64,000 nt of DNA from Variovorax sp. RA8 (GCF_901827175.1 NZ_LR594662.1:682001-746000), one strand, 5' to 3'; shown: positions 16,896 through 26,266, counted from the stretch's first letter. Notes: a model not told the origin generated them from the sequence alone. Translations and numbers: made by a program.

Positions 16896-18062
16896 CTACC
16901 TTGCGTAGGCCTTCCGAGACCCGTCCTCGAAGACCTCGTCGTCGCGCTCCAGCTTGCCGTCGGCGTTCCAGCTGCGCTCGCGCGTGACGCGACCCTTGTC
17001 GTCGTAGCTCGATTCGGCGCGCAGCTTTCCGCCATCGCCGAAGCGCTGGTGCAGGCCGATCGGGATCTGGCGGAAGCGGCTCACGACGGCGAAGCGGCCC
17101 TGCGCGGCGCGCTGGCCGTTATCGTGGAACTCGGTGATCTCGACCGTGCGCGCCTCGTTGCCCTCGCCGTAGACCGCCTTGCTGCGGGGCTGGCCGTTGA
17201 GGTAGTAGCTCTCGTCGGACAGCGGCTCGCCGGCCGCGCTCCAGCGCTGGTCGCGCACCAGCGTGCCCTTTTCGGAGAATTCCTGCTCGCTCCGCTTGAT
17301 CGCGCCGCGTTCCAGCAGCAGATAGACGATCTCCCGGCGCTTGATGCCCTCGGAGGACCAGCGCCGCTCGGTGCGCTGGTTGCCGCTGATCTCGTCCTGC
17401 ATTGCCGGCTTGCCGTTGTCGTAGAGCTCCTCGCTGCGCAGCCGCTTGCCGGCCAGGTAGGCGAGCCGCGTGCGCAGGATGCCCTTGGCGTCGAAGAGCT
17501 CGACCTGCGAGGGGGTGCTGCCCACGAAGCCGCACAGCCGCGCATCGTCGACCAAGGGGGCGAGCAGGGGCTTGTCGCCGCAGCGCAGGGCCGACAGCTG
17601 GCCGCGTTCGGTGAATTCGGCATAGGCGCGCTCCCCCGGCTCGGCGTAGAAGGTGGCGCGGCGCAGCTGCCCGCCGGGGTGGAAGCTGCGCGAGAGGCCG
17701 GTCTCGTGGCCGTCGTCGTACACGGCCTCGCGCAGCACCCGGCCCGTGGCAGGCGAGAACTCGCGCGCGGGGCCTTCCATGTTGCCGCGCGCGTTCAGGC
17801 TGTGTTCCTTCACCAGCTTGCCGCGCTCGTAGTAGCGCACCAGGCCCATGAAGACGCCGTTCTGGAGCTGCTGCTCGCGCACCAGCTCGCCGCTGCCGCG
17901 ATCCTTGCAGCGCATCAGGCCGGTCTTGCCGGCGGTGGTCTGGCCGTTGGCCGGGTTCACGTGCTGGCCGTTGAGCTCGCAGTCCTGCACCGCCTGCGCC
18001 GCCAGCGGCAACAGGGCGAGCAGCGCGGCTGCAAGTCCGGCCGGGCGCAGGGACTGGGGCAT
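16896..18062 (-). CDS. Exported MORN-like/YwqK-type repeat protein
   Basis: The 388-residue protein has a signal peptide (start at 18062 giving LRPAGLAAALLALLPLAAQA) and at least ten repeats of the form ..Y.nGk...e..., for example VRYYERGKLVKEHSL, VYDDGHETGLSRSFHPGG, YYLNGQPRSKAVYGEG and EFHDNGQRAAQGRF. Such beta-hairpin repeats occur in MORN and YwqK-type proteins. Four cysteines in the mature part suggest disulfides in the periplasm. Function is not known. The convergent Bug gene ends 12 bases away and the VOC gene ends 7 bases upstream of its start. Confidence 0.72.
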   Translation of the reverse strand: MPQSLRPAGLAAALLALLPLAAQAVQDCELNGQHVNPANGQTTAGKTGLMRCKDRGSGELVREQQLQNGVFMGLVRYYERGKLVKEHSLNARGNMEGPAREFSPATGRVLREAVYDDGHETGLSRSFHPGGQLRRATFYAEPGERAYAEFTERGQLSALRCGDKPLLAPLVDDARLCGFVGSTPSQVELFDAKGILRTRLAYLAGKRLRSEELYDNGKPAMQDEISGNQRTERRWSSEGIKRREIVYLLLERGAIKRSEQEFSEKGTLVRDQRWSAAGEPLSDESYYLNGQPRSKAVYGEGNEARTVEITEFHDNGQRAAQGRFAVVSRFRQIPIGLHQRFGDGGKLRAESSYDDKGRVTRERSWNADGKLERDDEVFEDGSRKAYAR

Positions 18063-18069
18063 GGCGGAA

Positions 18070-18483
18070 TCAGGTGGCGTAGACGGCATCCAGGGAGCGG
18101 AAACCCTTGACCTCGATCGGGTTGCCGAAGGGGTCGCAGAAGAACATGGTCCACTGCTCGCCGGGCTGGCCCTCGAAGCGCACCTGCGGCTTCAGGACGA
18201 ACTCGGTGCCGGCGGCTTCCAGGCGCGCGGCCAGCGCCTGCCAGTCGGGCAGCTCCAGGATCAGGCCCAGGTGCGGCATCGGCACCATGACATCGCCGAC
18301 ATGGCCGGTGCGTGCGGTGGCGAAGGGTTCGCCGAGGTGCAGCGAGATCTGGTGGCCGAAGAAGTCGAAATCGACCCAGGTGTCGGTGCTGCGGCCTTCG
18401 GTGCAACCGAGGCGGCCGCCGTAGAAGCGACGAGCCTCGTCGAGATCCCGGACGTTGAAGGCGAGGTGAAATATGCTGCGCAT
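18070..18483 (-). CDS. VOC-family (glyoxalase/dioxygenase fold) protein
   Basis: A 137-residue single-unit vicinal oxygen chelate protein. It begins IFHLAFNVRDLDEARRFYG with the expected metal-ligand His, and ends MFFCDPFGNPIEVKGF with a Glu ligand, the usual layout of two beta-alpha-beta-beta-beta modules. Related proteins are lyases, dioxygenases or resistance proteins, and the substrate cannot be read from sequence. The start at 18483 begins at the module; an ATG at 18531 would add 16 unrelated residues. Confidence 0.83.
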   Translation of the reverse strand: MRSIFHLAFNVRDLDEARRFYGGRLGCTEGRSTDTWVDFDFFGHQISLHLGEPFATARTGHVGDVMVPMPHLGLILELPDWQALAARLEAAGTEFVLKPQVRFEGQPGEQWTMFFCDPFGNPIEVKGFRSLDAVYAT

Positions 18484-18595
18484 CCGAAGAGCATAGCGGC
18501 GCTGCCGCCGTGTTGACACCCCTGGATACATTCACCCTGGCCTCGTCGTGCGGCCGCGCGATGCGGCCGCCCGTCTCGCCGATAATCCCCATCCC

Positions 18596-18949
18596 ATGTC
18601 CTGCCTGCGTCACGCCCACCGCCTCGGCCGCCTCGTGCTGCTGTGGTTCGCGCTGTCGCTGGGCGCGGCGATTGCCTCGCCGATCGTGCATCCGCAGGCG
18701 ATGGAGCTGGTGTGTTCCAGCGTCGGCACCATCAAGGTGATGGTCCAGGGCGAGGACGGTGCGCAGGACCTGGGCACCACCCACCTCGATTGCCCGCTGT
18801 GCCTGCTGACCGGCGCACCGCCGCCGGCGCTGGTGGCGGCGCTGCCACATCCCCTCCCGCTGGCCCATGCGGTCCAGCCCATCCCGGCCGCGCGCATCGC
18901 AGCGGCCACTGCGGCCCCGCTGCCCGCGCGCGGGCCGCCCGCGCTCTGA
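18596..18949 (+). CDS. DUF2946 protein, copper-operon associated
   Basis: A 117-residue protein with one N-terminal membrane segment (LVLLWFALSLGAAIASPIVHP) and a DCPLC motif with nearby His residues, the features of DUF2946 proteins that sit next to copper TonB receptors and PCuAC chaperones. The Cys/His set suggests metal binding, probably copper, on the periplasmic side. It is the first gene of the operon with the receptor at 19052 and the chaperone at 21405. Confidence 0.78.
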   Translation: MSCLRHAHRLGRLVLLWFALSLGAAIASPIVHPQAMELVCSSVGTIKVMVQGEDGAQDLGTTHLDCPLCLLTGAPPPALVAALPHPLPLAHAVQPIPAARIAAATAAPLPARGPPAL

Positions 18950-18968
18950 GCTTGCCGTCGATCTCGTA

Positions 18969-19001
18969 GCGCGCTGCGCGTCGTCCGGGCGCGCAGCGCG
19001 C
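18969..19001. repeat. 12-base perfect inverted repeat in front of the copper receptor gene
   Basis: GCGCGCTGCGCG and its exact complement are separated by 9 bases, in the 102-base gap between the DUF2946 and TonB-receptor genes. All stem pairs are G-C or a single T-A. There is no T-tract after it, so it is not a standard terminator; it may act as an mRNA stability or processing element that sets the ratio of the two products. Confidence 0.7.
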
Positions 19002-19051
19002 CGATCTCCCTGCAATGCACCGGCGCTCTGCGGCGCCGAGGAGCGCTCTCC

Positions 19052-21379
19052 ATGAACAAGAAAACCGTGCTGTCGCTCGCGCTGGGCGCAGCTTTCCCGT
19101 GGCTGGCCGGGCCGGCCTTCGCCCAGGCCCCTCCGAGCCCTGCCGACGACCAGGGGCCCGAGCGCATCAAGTCGCTCGGCGTGGTGACCGTCACCGGCGG
19201 CCAGCCGACCTCTCTGCCCACGCAGATTCCCACCACCATCGAAGGCGTGACGCGCGAGGAGATCGAGACCCGCATCAACGCCACCGACAGCGAGGACGCG
19301 CTCAAGTACCTGCCCAGCCTGCTGGTGCGCAAGCGCTACATCGGCGACTACAACCACGCCATCCTCTCGACCCGCGCCTCCGGCACCGGCAACAGCGCGC
19401 GTTCGGCGGTCTATGCGGACGGCATCCTGCTGTCGAACTACCTGGGCAACGGCATCGCCAACGGCACCAACTACGCGCCGCGCTGGGGCCTGGTCACCCC
19501 CGAGGAGATCGAGCGCGTCGACGTGATGTACGGGCCCTTCTCCGCCGCCTACCCCGGCAACTCGGCCGGCGCCGTGGTCGACTACGTGACGCGCATGCCG
19601 AACCGGCTCGAGGCGCATGTGAAGGCCGGCTACTTCTCTCAGCCCTTCGACCTCTACAACACGGACCGGACCTTCGATGGCTGGCAGACCAGCGCCTCGC
19701 TCGGCAGCAGGAGCGGCGACTGGTCCTGGTGGATCGACGTCAACCACACAGACAGCCGCGGCCAGCCGCTGACCTTCACGACCGCCACGGTAGCCTCGGG
19801 CGTGCCGGGCCGCGCCGGCGCGCCGGTGGCGGGTTTCGTGCCGGGACTGAACACTACCAACACGCCCTGGTACATCCTGGGCACCGGCACCGCCTATCGC
19901 ACGGTGCAGGATCACGCGAAGCTGAAGCTGGCCTACGACTTCTCGCCCACCATCCGCGCCACCTACACGCTGGGCTGGTGGCAGAACAGCGCGGAAGGCC
20001 GGCCCGACAGCTACCTGGTCAATGCGGCCGGCCAGCCGGTCTTCAGCGGACCCATCCGCATCGGCGGGCGCGGCTACACGCTGGCGCCCACCGCCTTCCC
20101 CCTGACCAACGACGCCCAGACGCACAACATGCACGGGCTCTCGGTCAAGAGCAACACCCGAGGCGAATGGGACTGGGAAGTGGCGGCGAGCCTGTACGAC
20201 TACGCCCGGGACCGACAGCGCGCGCCTACCGTCGCGCTGCCGCTGGCGGCCATCGGCGGCACCGGCACGCTGCAGGACCAGGACGGCACCGGCTGGAACA
20301 CGCTGGCGGCCAAGGGCACCTGGCGGCCTTGGGGCGTCGGCGGCGCGCACATCGTCGACTTCGGCATCGGCCGCGATGCTTACAAGCTTTCCATCGCGAA
20401 GAACAACGTGCTGGGGAACTGGCTGGACGGCCCGGCCCTGCCCGGGTCCCTGGTCAGCCATGTCGGTGGCCGCACGCAGACCCGCAGCGCCTGGATACAG
20501 GACAGCTGGGGCTTCGCGCCGCGATGGAAGGCCGTGCTCGGCCTGCGCTACGAGCATTGGCAGGCGAAGGACGGCTTCACCACGGCCGGCACTGGTTCGC
20601 AGGCCTATGCCACGCGCAGCGAATCGGACCTGTCGCCGAAGGCCGCGCTCGCCTGGCAGCTGGCGAAGGACATGGTGCTGAAGGCGTCGGTCGGCCGTGC
20701 GGTGCGCTACCCGACCGTGGGAGAGCTCTACGGCGCGACCTCGGGCGGGGCGCTTTCCTTCATCAACGACCCGAACCTGAAGCCCGAGAAGTCGTGGACC
20801 GGCGAGCTTTCCGCCGAGAAGGACTTGGGCAGCGGACTGGCGCGCGCCACGCTGTTCCACGAGACCACCAGGGATGCGCTCTACAGCCAGCTGATCCCGA
20901 ACTCCACCGTCTCGCGCGTGCAGAACGTCGACAAGGTACGCACCACCGGCCTGGAGCTGGCTTATACCGGCCAGGACGTGTGGGTCCGCGGCCTGGACCT
21001 GGGCGCCAGCCTGACCTACGCCGATTCGACGATCGTCGCCAACGCCGCCTTCCCTGCCAGCATCGGCAAGTGGCAGCCGCGCGTGCCGCGCTGGCGCTCC
21101 ACGGTCTACGCCAGCTACAAGCCCGACGCGCGCTGGGCCTTCACCGTGGCGGCGCGCTACAGCGGCCGCCAATACTCGAACCTGGACAACAGTGACGTGA
21201 ACGCCAATGCCTACTTCGGCGCCAGCCGCTACTTCACCGTCGACCTCCGCGTGCGCTACCAGATCGACAAGCGCTGGTCGGCGGCTTTTGGCATCGACAA
21301 CGCCAACAACGAGCAGTACTGGAACTTTCACCCCTACCCGCAGCGCACCTATAGCGCTGAACTCCGCTTCGACCTTTGA
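19052..21379 (+). CDS. TonB-dependent outer-membrane receptor, probable copper receptor
   Basis: The 775-residue protein has a signal peptide (MNKKTVLSLALGAAFPWLAGPAFAQ), a plug domain (about 45-165, with VVTVTGGQPTSLPTQIP and a conserved region around YGPFSAAYPGNSAGAVVDYVTRMP) and a long beta-barrel. Flanking DUF2946 and PCuAC genes suggest an OprC-like copper receptor rather than a siderophore receptor. Transport requires TonB-ExbBD, which is not in this window. Metal specificity rests on context. Confidence 0.88.
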   Translation: MNKKTVLSLALGAAFPWLAGPAFAQAPPSPADDQGPERIKSLGVVTVTGGQPTSLPTQIPTTIEGVTREEIETRINATDSEDALKYLPSLLVRKRYIGDYNHAILSTRASGTGNSARSAVYADGILLSNYLGNGIANGTNYAPRWGLVTPEEIERVDVMYGPFSAAYPGNSAGAVVDYVTRMPNRLEAHVKAGYFSQPFDLYNTDRTFDGWQTSASLGSRSGDWSWWIDVNHTDSRGQPLTFTTATVASGVPGRAGAPVAGFVPGLNTTNTPWYILGTGTAYRTVQDHAKLKLAYDFSPTIRATYTLGWWQNSAEGRPDSYLVNAAGQPVFSGPIRIGGRGYTLAPTAFPLTNDAQTHNMHGLSVKSNTRGEWDWEVAASLYDYARDRQRAPTVALPLAAIGGTGTLQDQDGTGWNTLAAKGTWRPWGVGGAHIVDFGIGRDAYKLSIAKNNVLGNWLDGPALPGSLVSHVGGRTQTRSAWIQDSWGFAPRWKAVLGLRYEHWQAKDGFTTAGTGSQAYATRSESDLSPKAALAWQLAKDMVLKASVGRAVRYPTVGELYGATSGGALSFINDPNLKPEKSWTGELSAEKDLGSGLARATLFHETTRDALYSQLIPNSTVSRVQNVDKVRTTGLELAYTGQDVWVRGLDLGASLTYADSTIVANAAFPASIGKWQPRVPRWRSTVYASYKPDARWAFTVAARYSGRQYSNLDNSDVNANAYFGASRYFTVDLRVRYQIDKRWSAAFGIDNANNEQYWNFHPYPQRTYSAELRFDL

Positions 21380-21404
21380 TTCACACTTCGCCGAGGACCT
21401 TGCC

Positions 21405-21899
21405 ATGAACGCTCGCTTTCTTTCCCCATTCCCCCGCCGTACCGCCGCCTCCCTCCTCCTGCTGGCCCTCGCCGGCAGCGCCCTCGCCCAGGCGCCGGCG
21501 GTCGACGTGCGGGATGCCTGGATCCGCGCCTCGGTGCCCGGCCAGAGCGGTACCGGCGCCTTCATGAAACTCAACGCACCTGCGGGCGCGCGCCTGGTCG
21601 GCGCTTCCACGCCCGTGGCCGGCGTGGCCGAAGTCCACGAAATGAAGATGGAAGGCGACACCATGCGGATGCGCGGGCTGGAACGCGGCCTCGAACTGCC
21701 GGCGCGGCAGACCGTCGAGCTCAAGCCCGGCGGCTACCACCTGATGCTCATGGACCTGAAGCAGCCCCTGGCCAAGGACAGCACCGTGCCCCTGACACTG
21801 AGCTTCGAGGATGCGAAGGGCCACAAGAGCACGCTGGAGCTCAAGGTCCCGGTGCTCGCCGGGCCCGCCGCGCCCGCGGCCGGCGCCCACAAGCATTGA
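21405..21899 (+). CDS. Periplasmic copper chaperone PCu(A)C
   Basis: A 164-residue exported protein with a signal peptide ending GSALAQ and the PCuAC fold. The Cu(I) ligands are visible: His and Met residues in EVHEMKMEGDTMRMR and, about 40 residues on, GGYHLMLMDL. These proteins collect Cu(I) in the periplasm and pass it to cytochrome oxidase assembly factors or importers. The C-terminal tail ends GAHKH and may add metal affinity. It follows the receptor gene by 25 bases in the same operon. Confidence 0.92.
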   Translation: MNARFLSPFPRRTAASLLLLALAGSALAQAPAVDVRDAWIRASVPGQSGTGAFMKLNAPAGARLVGASTPVAGVAEVHEMKMEGDTMRMRGLERGLELPARQTVELKPGGYHLMLMDLKQPLAKDSTVPLTLSFEDAKGHKSTLELKVPVLAGPAAPAAGAHKH

Positions 21900-21969
21900 G
21901 CGCTTCCAAGTTCATGCGCATGGAGTAAGCTGGTCGGACACAAGAAACCCTCTTGCAGGAGACCCTCCC

Positions 21970-22701
21970 ATGAGCGACGCCAAGCCCTTCGCCTTCAGTC
22001 AGTTCGTTCCGGGCTTCGACTTCCTCCAGAGCCTTGCGAAGGGTGCTTCTGGCGGCACGAGCGCCTTGCCGGGCATGCCCGGCCTGTCGAACTGGGTCGC
22101 GCCGACGCTGAGCGTGGAGGAGGTCGACAAACGCATCCAGGAGCTCAAGACGGTGCAGTACTGGCTGGAGCAGAACGGCCACGCGCTCAAGGCCACCATC
22201 CAGGCGCTGGAAGTGCAGAAGATGACGCTGTCGACCCTGCGCGGCATGAACGTGCGCATGGAGGACCTGGCCAATGCCTTCACCCGGTCGGCCGCGCCGC
22301 CGGTCCCGACGGCGCCCGCACCCCAGGCTCAGGCGCCCGAACCGGAAGCCGAACCCGAGGACGTCGCCGAGCCGGAGGAGCCGGCCGAAGTGCCGGCGCC
22401 CCGGCGCGGTGCCAAGGCCAAGGCATCCAACGGGCCCGCGCCGGATGCCGCCGGCGGCGTGGTCGACCCGCTTCAGTGGTGGGGGGCGCTCACGCAGCAG
22501 TTCCAGCAGATCGCGAGCTCCGCCCTGCAGGATGCGTCGCAACTCAAGATGCCCGCCGTGGCCCAGCCGATCGCCGATGCGGTGGGCGAGGCGATGAACG
22601 CGGCGGCGCGTCCCGCGGCGCGCAAGACAGGCGCCACCGCGAAGAAGGCACCGGCCGCAGCCAAGAAGACGGCGGCGCGCAAGCGAACACGCGCGCGCTG
22701 A
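21970..22701 (+). CDS. phaM: PhaM-family polyhydroxyalkanoate granule protein
   Basis: The 243-residue protein opens with MSDAKPFAFSQFVPGFDFLQ and PTLSVEEVDKRIQELKTVQYWLEQN, characteristic of PhaM, followed by an Ala/Pro/Glu linker and a lysine/alanine-rich C-terminus (AKKAPAAAKKTAARKRTRAR). PhaM activates PHB synthase PhaC and tethers PHB granules to DNA through the basic tail, distributing granules at division. A TIGR-like predicted coiled-coil spans about residues 50-95. It implies that the host makes PHB. Confidence 0.88.
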   Translation: MSDAKPFAFSQFVPGFDFLQSLAKGASGGTSALPGMPGLSNWVAPTLSVEEVDKRIQELKTVQYWLEQNGHALKATIQALEVQKMTLSTLRGMNVRMEDLANAFTRSAAPPVPTAPAPQAQAPEPEAEPEDVAEPEEPAEVPAPRRGAKAKASNGPAPDAAGGVVDPLQWWGALTQQFQQIASSALQDASQLKMPAVAQPIADAVGEAMNAAARPAARKTGATAKKAPAAAKKTAARKRTRAR

Positions 22702-22731
22702 TTTGCAACCCTTGCCTGGGATTCCGAGGCC

Positions 22732-24000
22732 ATGAAGCTGTTCCCCACGGGCCACGCCACCCATCCCCAATGGCGCATGGCAGCCGGGCTCGTGCTCGCG
22801 CAACTGCGGGCGCAGATGGCGCTGCCGGACTATGCGCGTGCGCCCACGCTGGGCCTGCTCTACATCACGGACCACTACGCCGCCGATGCGCAGGAGATCC
22901 TCGACCACCTGGGCGCCGAGCTGCCGGAGATCACGGACTGGTCCGGCACGGTCGGCGTCGGCGTATCGGCCAACAACGCGGAGTACTTCGACGAGCCGGC
23001 GTTGTCCGTCATGCTGTGCATGCTTCCGAGCGACCAGTACCGCGTGTTCTCGGGCGTGGCGCCGCTGGCCGGCTCGGAAATGAGCGGGTTCGCGGCCCAC
23101 ACGGCCCTGGTGCACGCCGATCCCGAGACGCCGGACCTCACGGAGCTGGTGGCCGAGATGGCAGGGCGCACCGACACCGGCTATCTCTTCGGCGGCCTGT
23201 CCTCGGGCCGCAGCGGCGCGCTCCAGTTCGCGATCGGGGGCAACGGCAACATCCGCGGCCACGGGGCCGCTGGCGGCGTGTTCTCGGGCGGCCTGTCAGG
23301 CGTGGCCTTCGGCGAGGGAGTGCGCCTGGTGTCGCGCGTCACCCAGGGCTGCCAGCCGGTCTCGCGCGAACGGGAGATCACCGAAGCCGAAGGCAACCTG
23401 CTGCTCAGGCTGGACGGCGAGCCGGCGCTCGACGTGCTGCTGGCCGAACTCGGCGTGTCGCTGGAGGCGCCGCAGGAAGCGATCGAGGCGGTGCGCGCCA
23501 CGCTGGTGGGCCTGGTCGACGCCGGCAGCGACGGTATCCGGCGCACCGGCGACCTCGGCGCCGACGTGCTGGTGCGCCACATCATCGGTCTCGATCCCAC
23601 GCGCCGCGGAGTCGCCATCGCCGACGTGGCCCAGGCGGGCATGCGCATGAGCTTCGTGCGCCGCAACGCGCAGGCCGCGCGCGCCGATCTGATGCGCATC
23701 TGTGCCGAGGTCCGCGAGGAACTCGAGCCGCAGGAGCAGACGCTCGCCACCGCGCGTGCGGTGGCGGCCGGCGAGGCCGAGGCCGCGCCCCATCCGGCGC
23801 GCCGCATCGCGGGCGCCGTGTACGTGAGCTGCTCGGGGCGGGGCGGCCCGCATTTCGGCGCGCCCGGCGCCGAGCTGCAGATCGTGCGCCATGCGCTCGG
23901 TGATGTGCCGCTGGTCGGTTTCTTTGCCGCCGGCGAGATCGCGCGGCACCATCTGTATGGCTATACGGGCGTGCTGACGGTGTTCGCTGCGAACGACTAG
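22732..24000 (+). CDS. FIST-domain sensory protein
   Basis: The 422-residue soluble protein has a FIST N domain (about 25-225, with GTVGVGVSANNAEYFDEPALSVML) followed by a FIST C domain ending with CSGRGGPHFGAPGAELQIVRHALGDVPLVGFFAAGEIA. FIST domains are proposed small-ligand (possibly amino-acid) sensing modules and here stand alone without a kinase or cyclase domain. It is 30 bases downstream of phaM and overlaps the convergent M20 gene by 4 bases. Function is unknown. Confidence 0.85.
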   Translation: MKLFPTGHATHPQWRMAAGLVLAQLRAQMALPDYARAPTLGLLYITDHYAADAQEILDHLGAELPEITDWSGTVGVGVSANNAEYFDEPALSVMLCMLPSDQYRVFSGVAPLAGSEMSGFAAHTALVHADPETPDLTELVAEMAGRTDTGYLFGGLSSGRSGALQFAIGGNGNIRGHGAAGGVFSGGLSGVAFGEGVRLVSRVTQGCQPVSREREITEAEGNLLLRLDGEPALDVLLAELGVSLEAPQEAIEAVRATLVGLVDAGSDGIRRTGDLGADVLVRHIIGLDPTRRGVAIADVAQAGMRMSFVRRNAQAARADLMRICAEVREELEPQEQTLATARAVAAGEAEAAPHPARRIAGAVYVSCSGRGGPHFGAPGAELQIVRHALGDVPLVGFFAAGEIARHHLYGYTGVLTVFAAND

Positions 24001-25169
24001 CTCAAGAAGCGCTCGGCCAGGAGCACCCAGTAGGCCGCGCCGATCGCGACGTTGCCGTCGTTGAAATCGTAGCCGGGGTTATGCACCATGCACGCGCCGT
24101 GGCCGTCGCCTTCGCCGTTGCCGATCAACAGGTAGCTGCCGGGCACGCGCTCCAGCATGAAGGCGAAGTCCTCGCTGCCGGGCAGTGCCGGAGCCTGCAG
24201 CGTGACGCGTTCCGGGCCCAGCAGTTCCAGCGCCACCTCGCGCGCGAAGGCGGTCTCCTGCGGCGTGTTGACCAGCACGGCGTAGCCCGGTCGCCAGTCG
24301 ATCTGCGCCTTGACGCCGAAGCTCTCGGCCTGCGCCGCGATCAGCGCCTTGATGCGTTCCTCCAACCGGCTTCGCACGTCGCCGTCGAGCGCGCGCACGC
24401 TGAGCTCCAGCGTGGCGCTTTGCGGGATCACGTTGTTGGCCTTGCCGGCATGCACGGCGCCCACCGTCACCACGGCCATCTGCAGCGGGTCGATGTTGCG
24501 CGAGACCACCGTCTGCAGCGCCATCACGATGCTGGCTGCCGCCACGATGGGGTCCGCCGTACGATGCGGCATCGCGCCGTGGCCGCCGATGCCGGCGAGC
24601 GTGACCGTTGCGTAGTCGGAAGAGGCCATTGCCGGCCCTTCGCGCAGCGCCAGCCGGCCCTGCGGCAGGCCGGGCATGTTGTGCATCGCGAAGATGGCGT
24701 CGCACGGGTACTTGTCGAACAGGCCTTGCTCCATCATCCGCAGCGCCCCGCCGCCGCCTTCTTCGGCCGGCTGGAAGATCAGGTTCAGCGTGCCCGAAAA
24801 GCGCCCGCGTTCGGCCAGGTGGTGTGCGGCGGCCAGCAGCATCGCGGTGTGGCCGTCGTGGCCGCAGGCGTGCATGACGCCGGCGTGGCTGCTGGCATAG
24901 GCCAGGCCGGTGGATTCGTCGATGGGCAGGGCGTCCATGTCGGCGCGCAGGCCCAGGCGGCGCTCGCCGTCGCCGCGAACCAGCCGGCCCACCACGCCGG
25001 TGCCTCCGAGGCCGCGCTCGACCTGGTACCCCCAGGCTTCGAGCCGCTCGGCGACCAGGGCCGAGGTACGGTGCTCGTCGAAGCCGAGCTCGGGATGGTG
25101 GTGGATGTCGCGGCGGATGTCGATGAAGGCGCCGGCCTGCGCGTGCAGGTCTTCGAGAAGCGTGCTCAT
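23997..25169 (-). CDS. M20-family amidohydrolase (hippurate/N-acyl-amino acid hydrolase type)
   Basis: The 390-residue metallohydrolase removes acyl groups from N-acyl amino acids or opens related amides. The M20D pattern is clear: HHHPELGFDEHRT near residue 22, the metal-binding MHACGHDGHTAMLL, the catalytic FQPAEEGGGGA, and the lid region including HRTADPIV. It is cytoplasmic with no signal peptide. It follows the Bug gene by 10 bases on the same strand, so the Bug protein may bind its substrate, and the divergent LysR gene is the likely regulator. Confidence 0.9.
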   Translation of the reverse strand: MSTLLEDLHAQAGAFIDIRRDIHHHPELGFDEHRTSALVAERLEAWGYQVERGLGGTGVVGRLVRGDGERRLGLRADMDALPIDESTGLAYASSHAGVMHACGHDGHTAMLLAAAHHLAERGRFSGTLNLIFQPAEEGGGGALRMMEQGLFDKYPCDAIFAMHNMPGLPQGRLALREGPAMASSDYATVTLAGIGGHGAMPHRTADPIVAAASIVMALQTVVSRNIDPLQMAVVTVGAVHAGKANNVIPQSATLELSVRALDGDVRSRLEERIKALIAAQAESFGVKAQIDWRPGYAVLVNTPQETAFAREVALELLGPERVTLQAPALPGSEDFAFMLERVPGSYLLIGNGEGDGHGACMVHNPGYDFNDGNVAIGAAYWVLLAERFLS

Positions 25170-25179
25170 GGATTTCAGC

Positions 25180-26163
25180 TTACTGCGGTTGCAGGTGGAT
25201 CGACCTGGCGATGTCCCGGTAGCGCGCGGTCTCGGCCTCGAAGAACTTCGCCGACTCGGCCAGCGACATCGGCGGCGAGGCGACCTGGGTCTGGGCCGCG
25301 AGCTGCGTACGGACGCTCGGGTCCTTCAGGGTCGCGCCGATCGCCTTGTGCAGCTTCTGCACCACCTCCTCCGGCGTGTTCCTCGGCACCATGAAGCCGC
25401 TCCAGGTCTTGTAGGCGAAGTTCTTCAGCTCCTTGCCTTCGCTCGCGGTGGGGACGTTCGTCAGCAGCTCGGAGCGTTGCGCGCCGAGCTGCCCGATCAC
25501 CTTGAGCCGGCCCTGCTCGGCCAGTGCGCCCATGGCGGCGCTGTACACCAGCACCGCGAAATCGACCTGCCCGCCGCCGATGTCCTGCAGGAGCGGCGCG
25601 TTGCCCTTGTAGGGGGCGTGCATCAGTTTGATGCCGGCGTCCTGCTGCACCTTCTCCAGGATCAGGTGGTAGAGCGATCCGACGCCCACGCTGCCGTAGG
25701 AAAGCGGCTTGTCGGCCGACCTGCGGGCGAGCGCGATCAGCTCGTCCACGCTGTTGGCCGGCAGGTCCTTGCGCGCGACGAAGACCATCACCGCGTCGGC
25801 CACCGGATGCACCAGGCGGAAGTCCTCGGCCTTGAGCTTGACGGCCGCGTTGGCCAGCGGCGAGAGGATCACCTCGTTGGGTGAGCCCTGGAAAATGTAG
25901 TAGCCGTCGGCCGGCGCCGCCAGCACCTTCTGGGCCGCCATCGCGCCGCTGACGCCGCCGAGGTTCTCCACCAGCACTTGCTGGCCCAGCTCCTTGCCCA
26001 GCGGCGTGGCGAAGATGCGCGCGGCGGCATCGGAGGGGCCGCCCGCGGGGTAGGGAACCATCAGGTTGACCGGCTTGGCCGGGTAGCTCTGAGCGAGGGC
26101 GGTGCCCGCTGCCAGCAACAGGGTGCAGGCGAGAAGATGCGAGCGCTGGAAGATCGATGTCAT
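25180..26163 (-). CDS. Bug-family periplasmic binding protein
   Basis: A 327-residue exported binding protein with signal peptide (SHLLACTLLLAAGTALAQ) and the Bug signature NLMVPYPAGGPSDAAARIF. The second conserved stretch here reads VENLGGVSGAMAAQKVLAAPADGY, with Leu-Gly in place of the more common Arg-Pro-Gly. The start at 26163 gives the signal peptide; upstream sequence contains the LysR box. It is the first gene of an operon with the M20 amidohydrolase. Confidence 0.9.
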   Translation of the reverse strand: MTSIFQRSHLLACTLLLAAGTALAQSYPAKPVNLMVPYPAGGPSDAAARIFATPLGKELGQQVLVENLGGVSGAMAAQKVLAAPADGYYIFQGSPNEVILSPLANAAVKLKAEDFRLVHPVADAVMVFVARKDLPANSVDELIALARRSADKPLSYGSVGVGSLYHLILEKVQQDAGIKLMHAPYKGNAPLLQDIGGGQVDFAVLVYSAAMGALAEQGRLKVIGQLGAQRSELLTNVPTASEGKELKNFAYKTWSGFMVPRNTPEEVVQKLHKAIGATLKDPSVRTQLAAQTQVASPPMSLAESAKFFEAETARYRDIARSIHLQPQ

Positions 26164-26227
26164 CGGAACTCCGGTAGGGCTGGGATGGGAATGCCGGCTC
26201 ATCGTAGGAGCGGCAAATGCGCACGTC

Positions 26228-26266
26228 CAATGCATTGTTGGCTGCATTAGCATGAGTTCAATGCAG
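26228..26266. promoter_or_regulatory. LysR-type operator: CAATGCATTG and CTGCATT-N11-AATGCAG
   Basis: In the 123-base gap between the divergent Bug and LysR genes, a 7-base inverted repeat (26242-26248 and 26260-26266) with an 11-base spacer fits the T-N11-A recognition site of LysR regulators. A second palindrome CAATGCATTG (26228-26237) with the same ATGCA core lies just upstream and may be the activation site. Confidence 0.65.

Noticed and set aside
19052..21379. TonB receptor as a cobalamin or siderophore receptor with upstream riboswitch
   Set aside because: No cobalamin riboswitch core is visible upstream, and the flanking DUF2946 and PCuAC genes point to copper.
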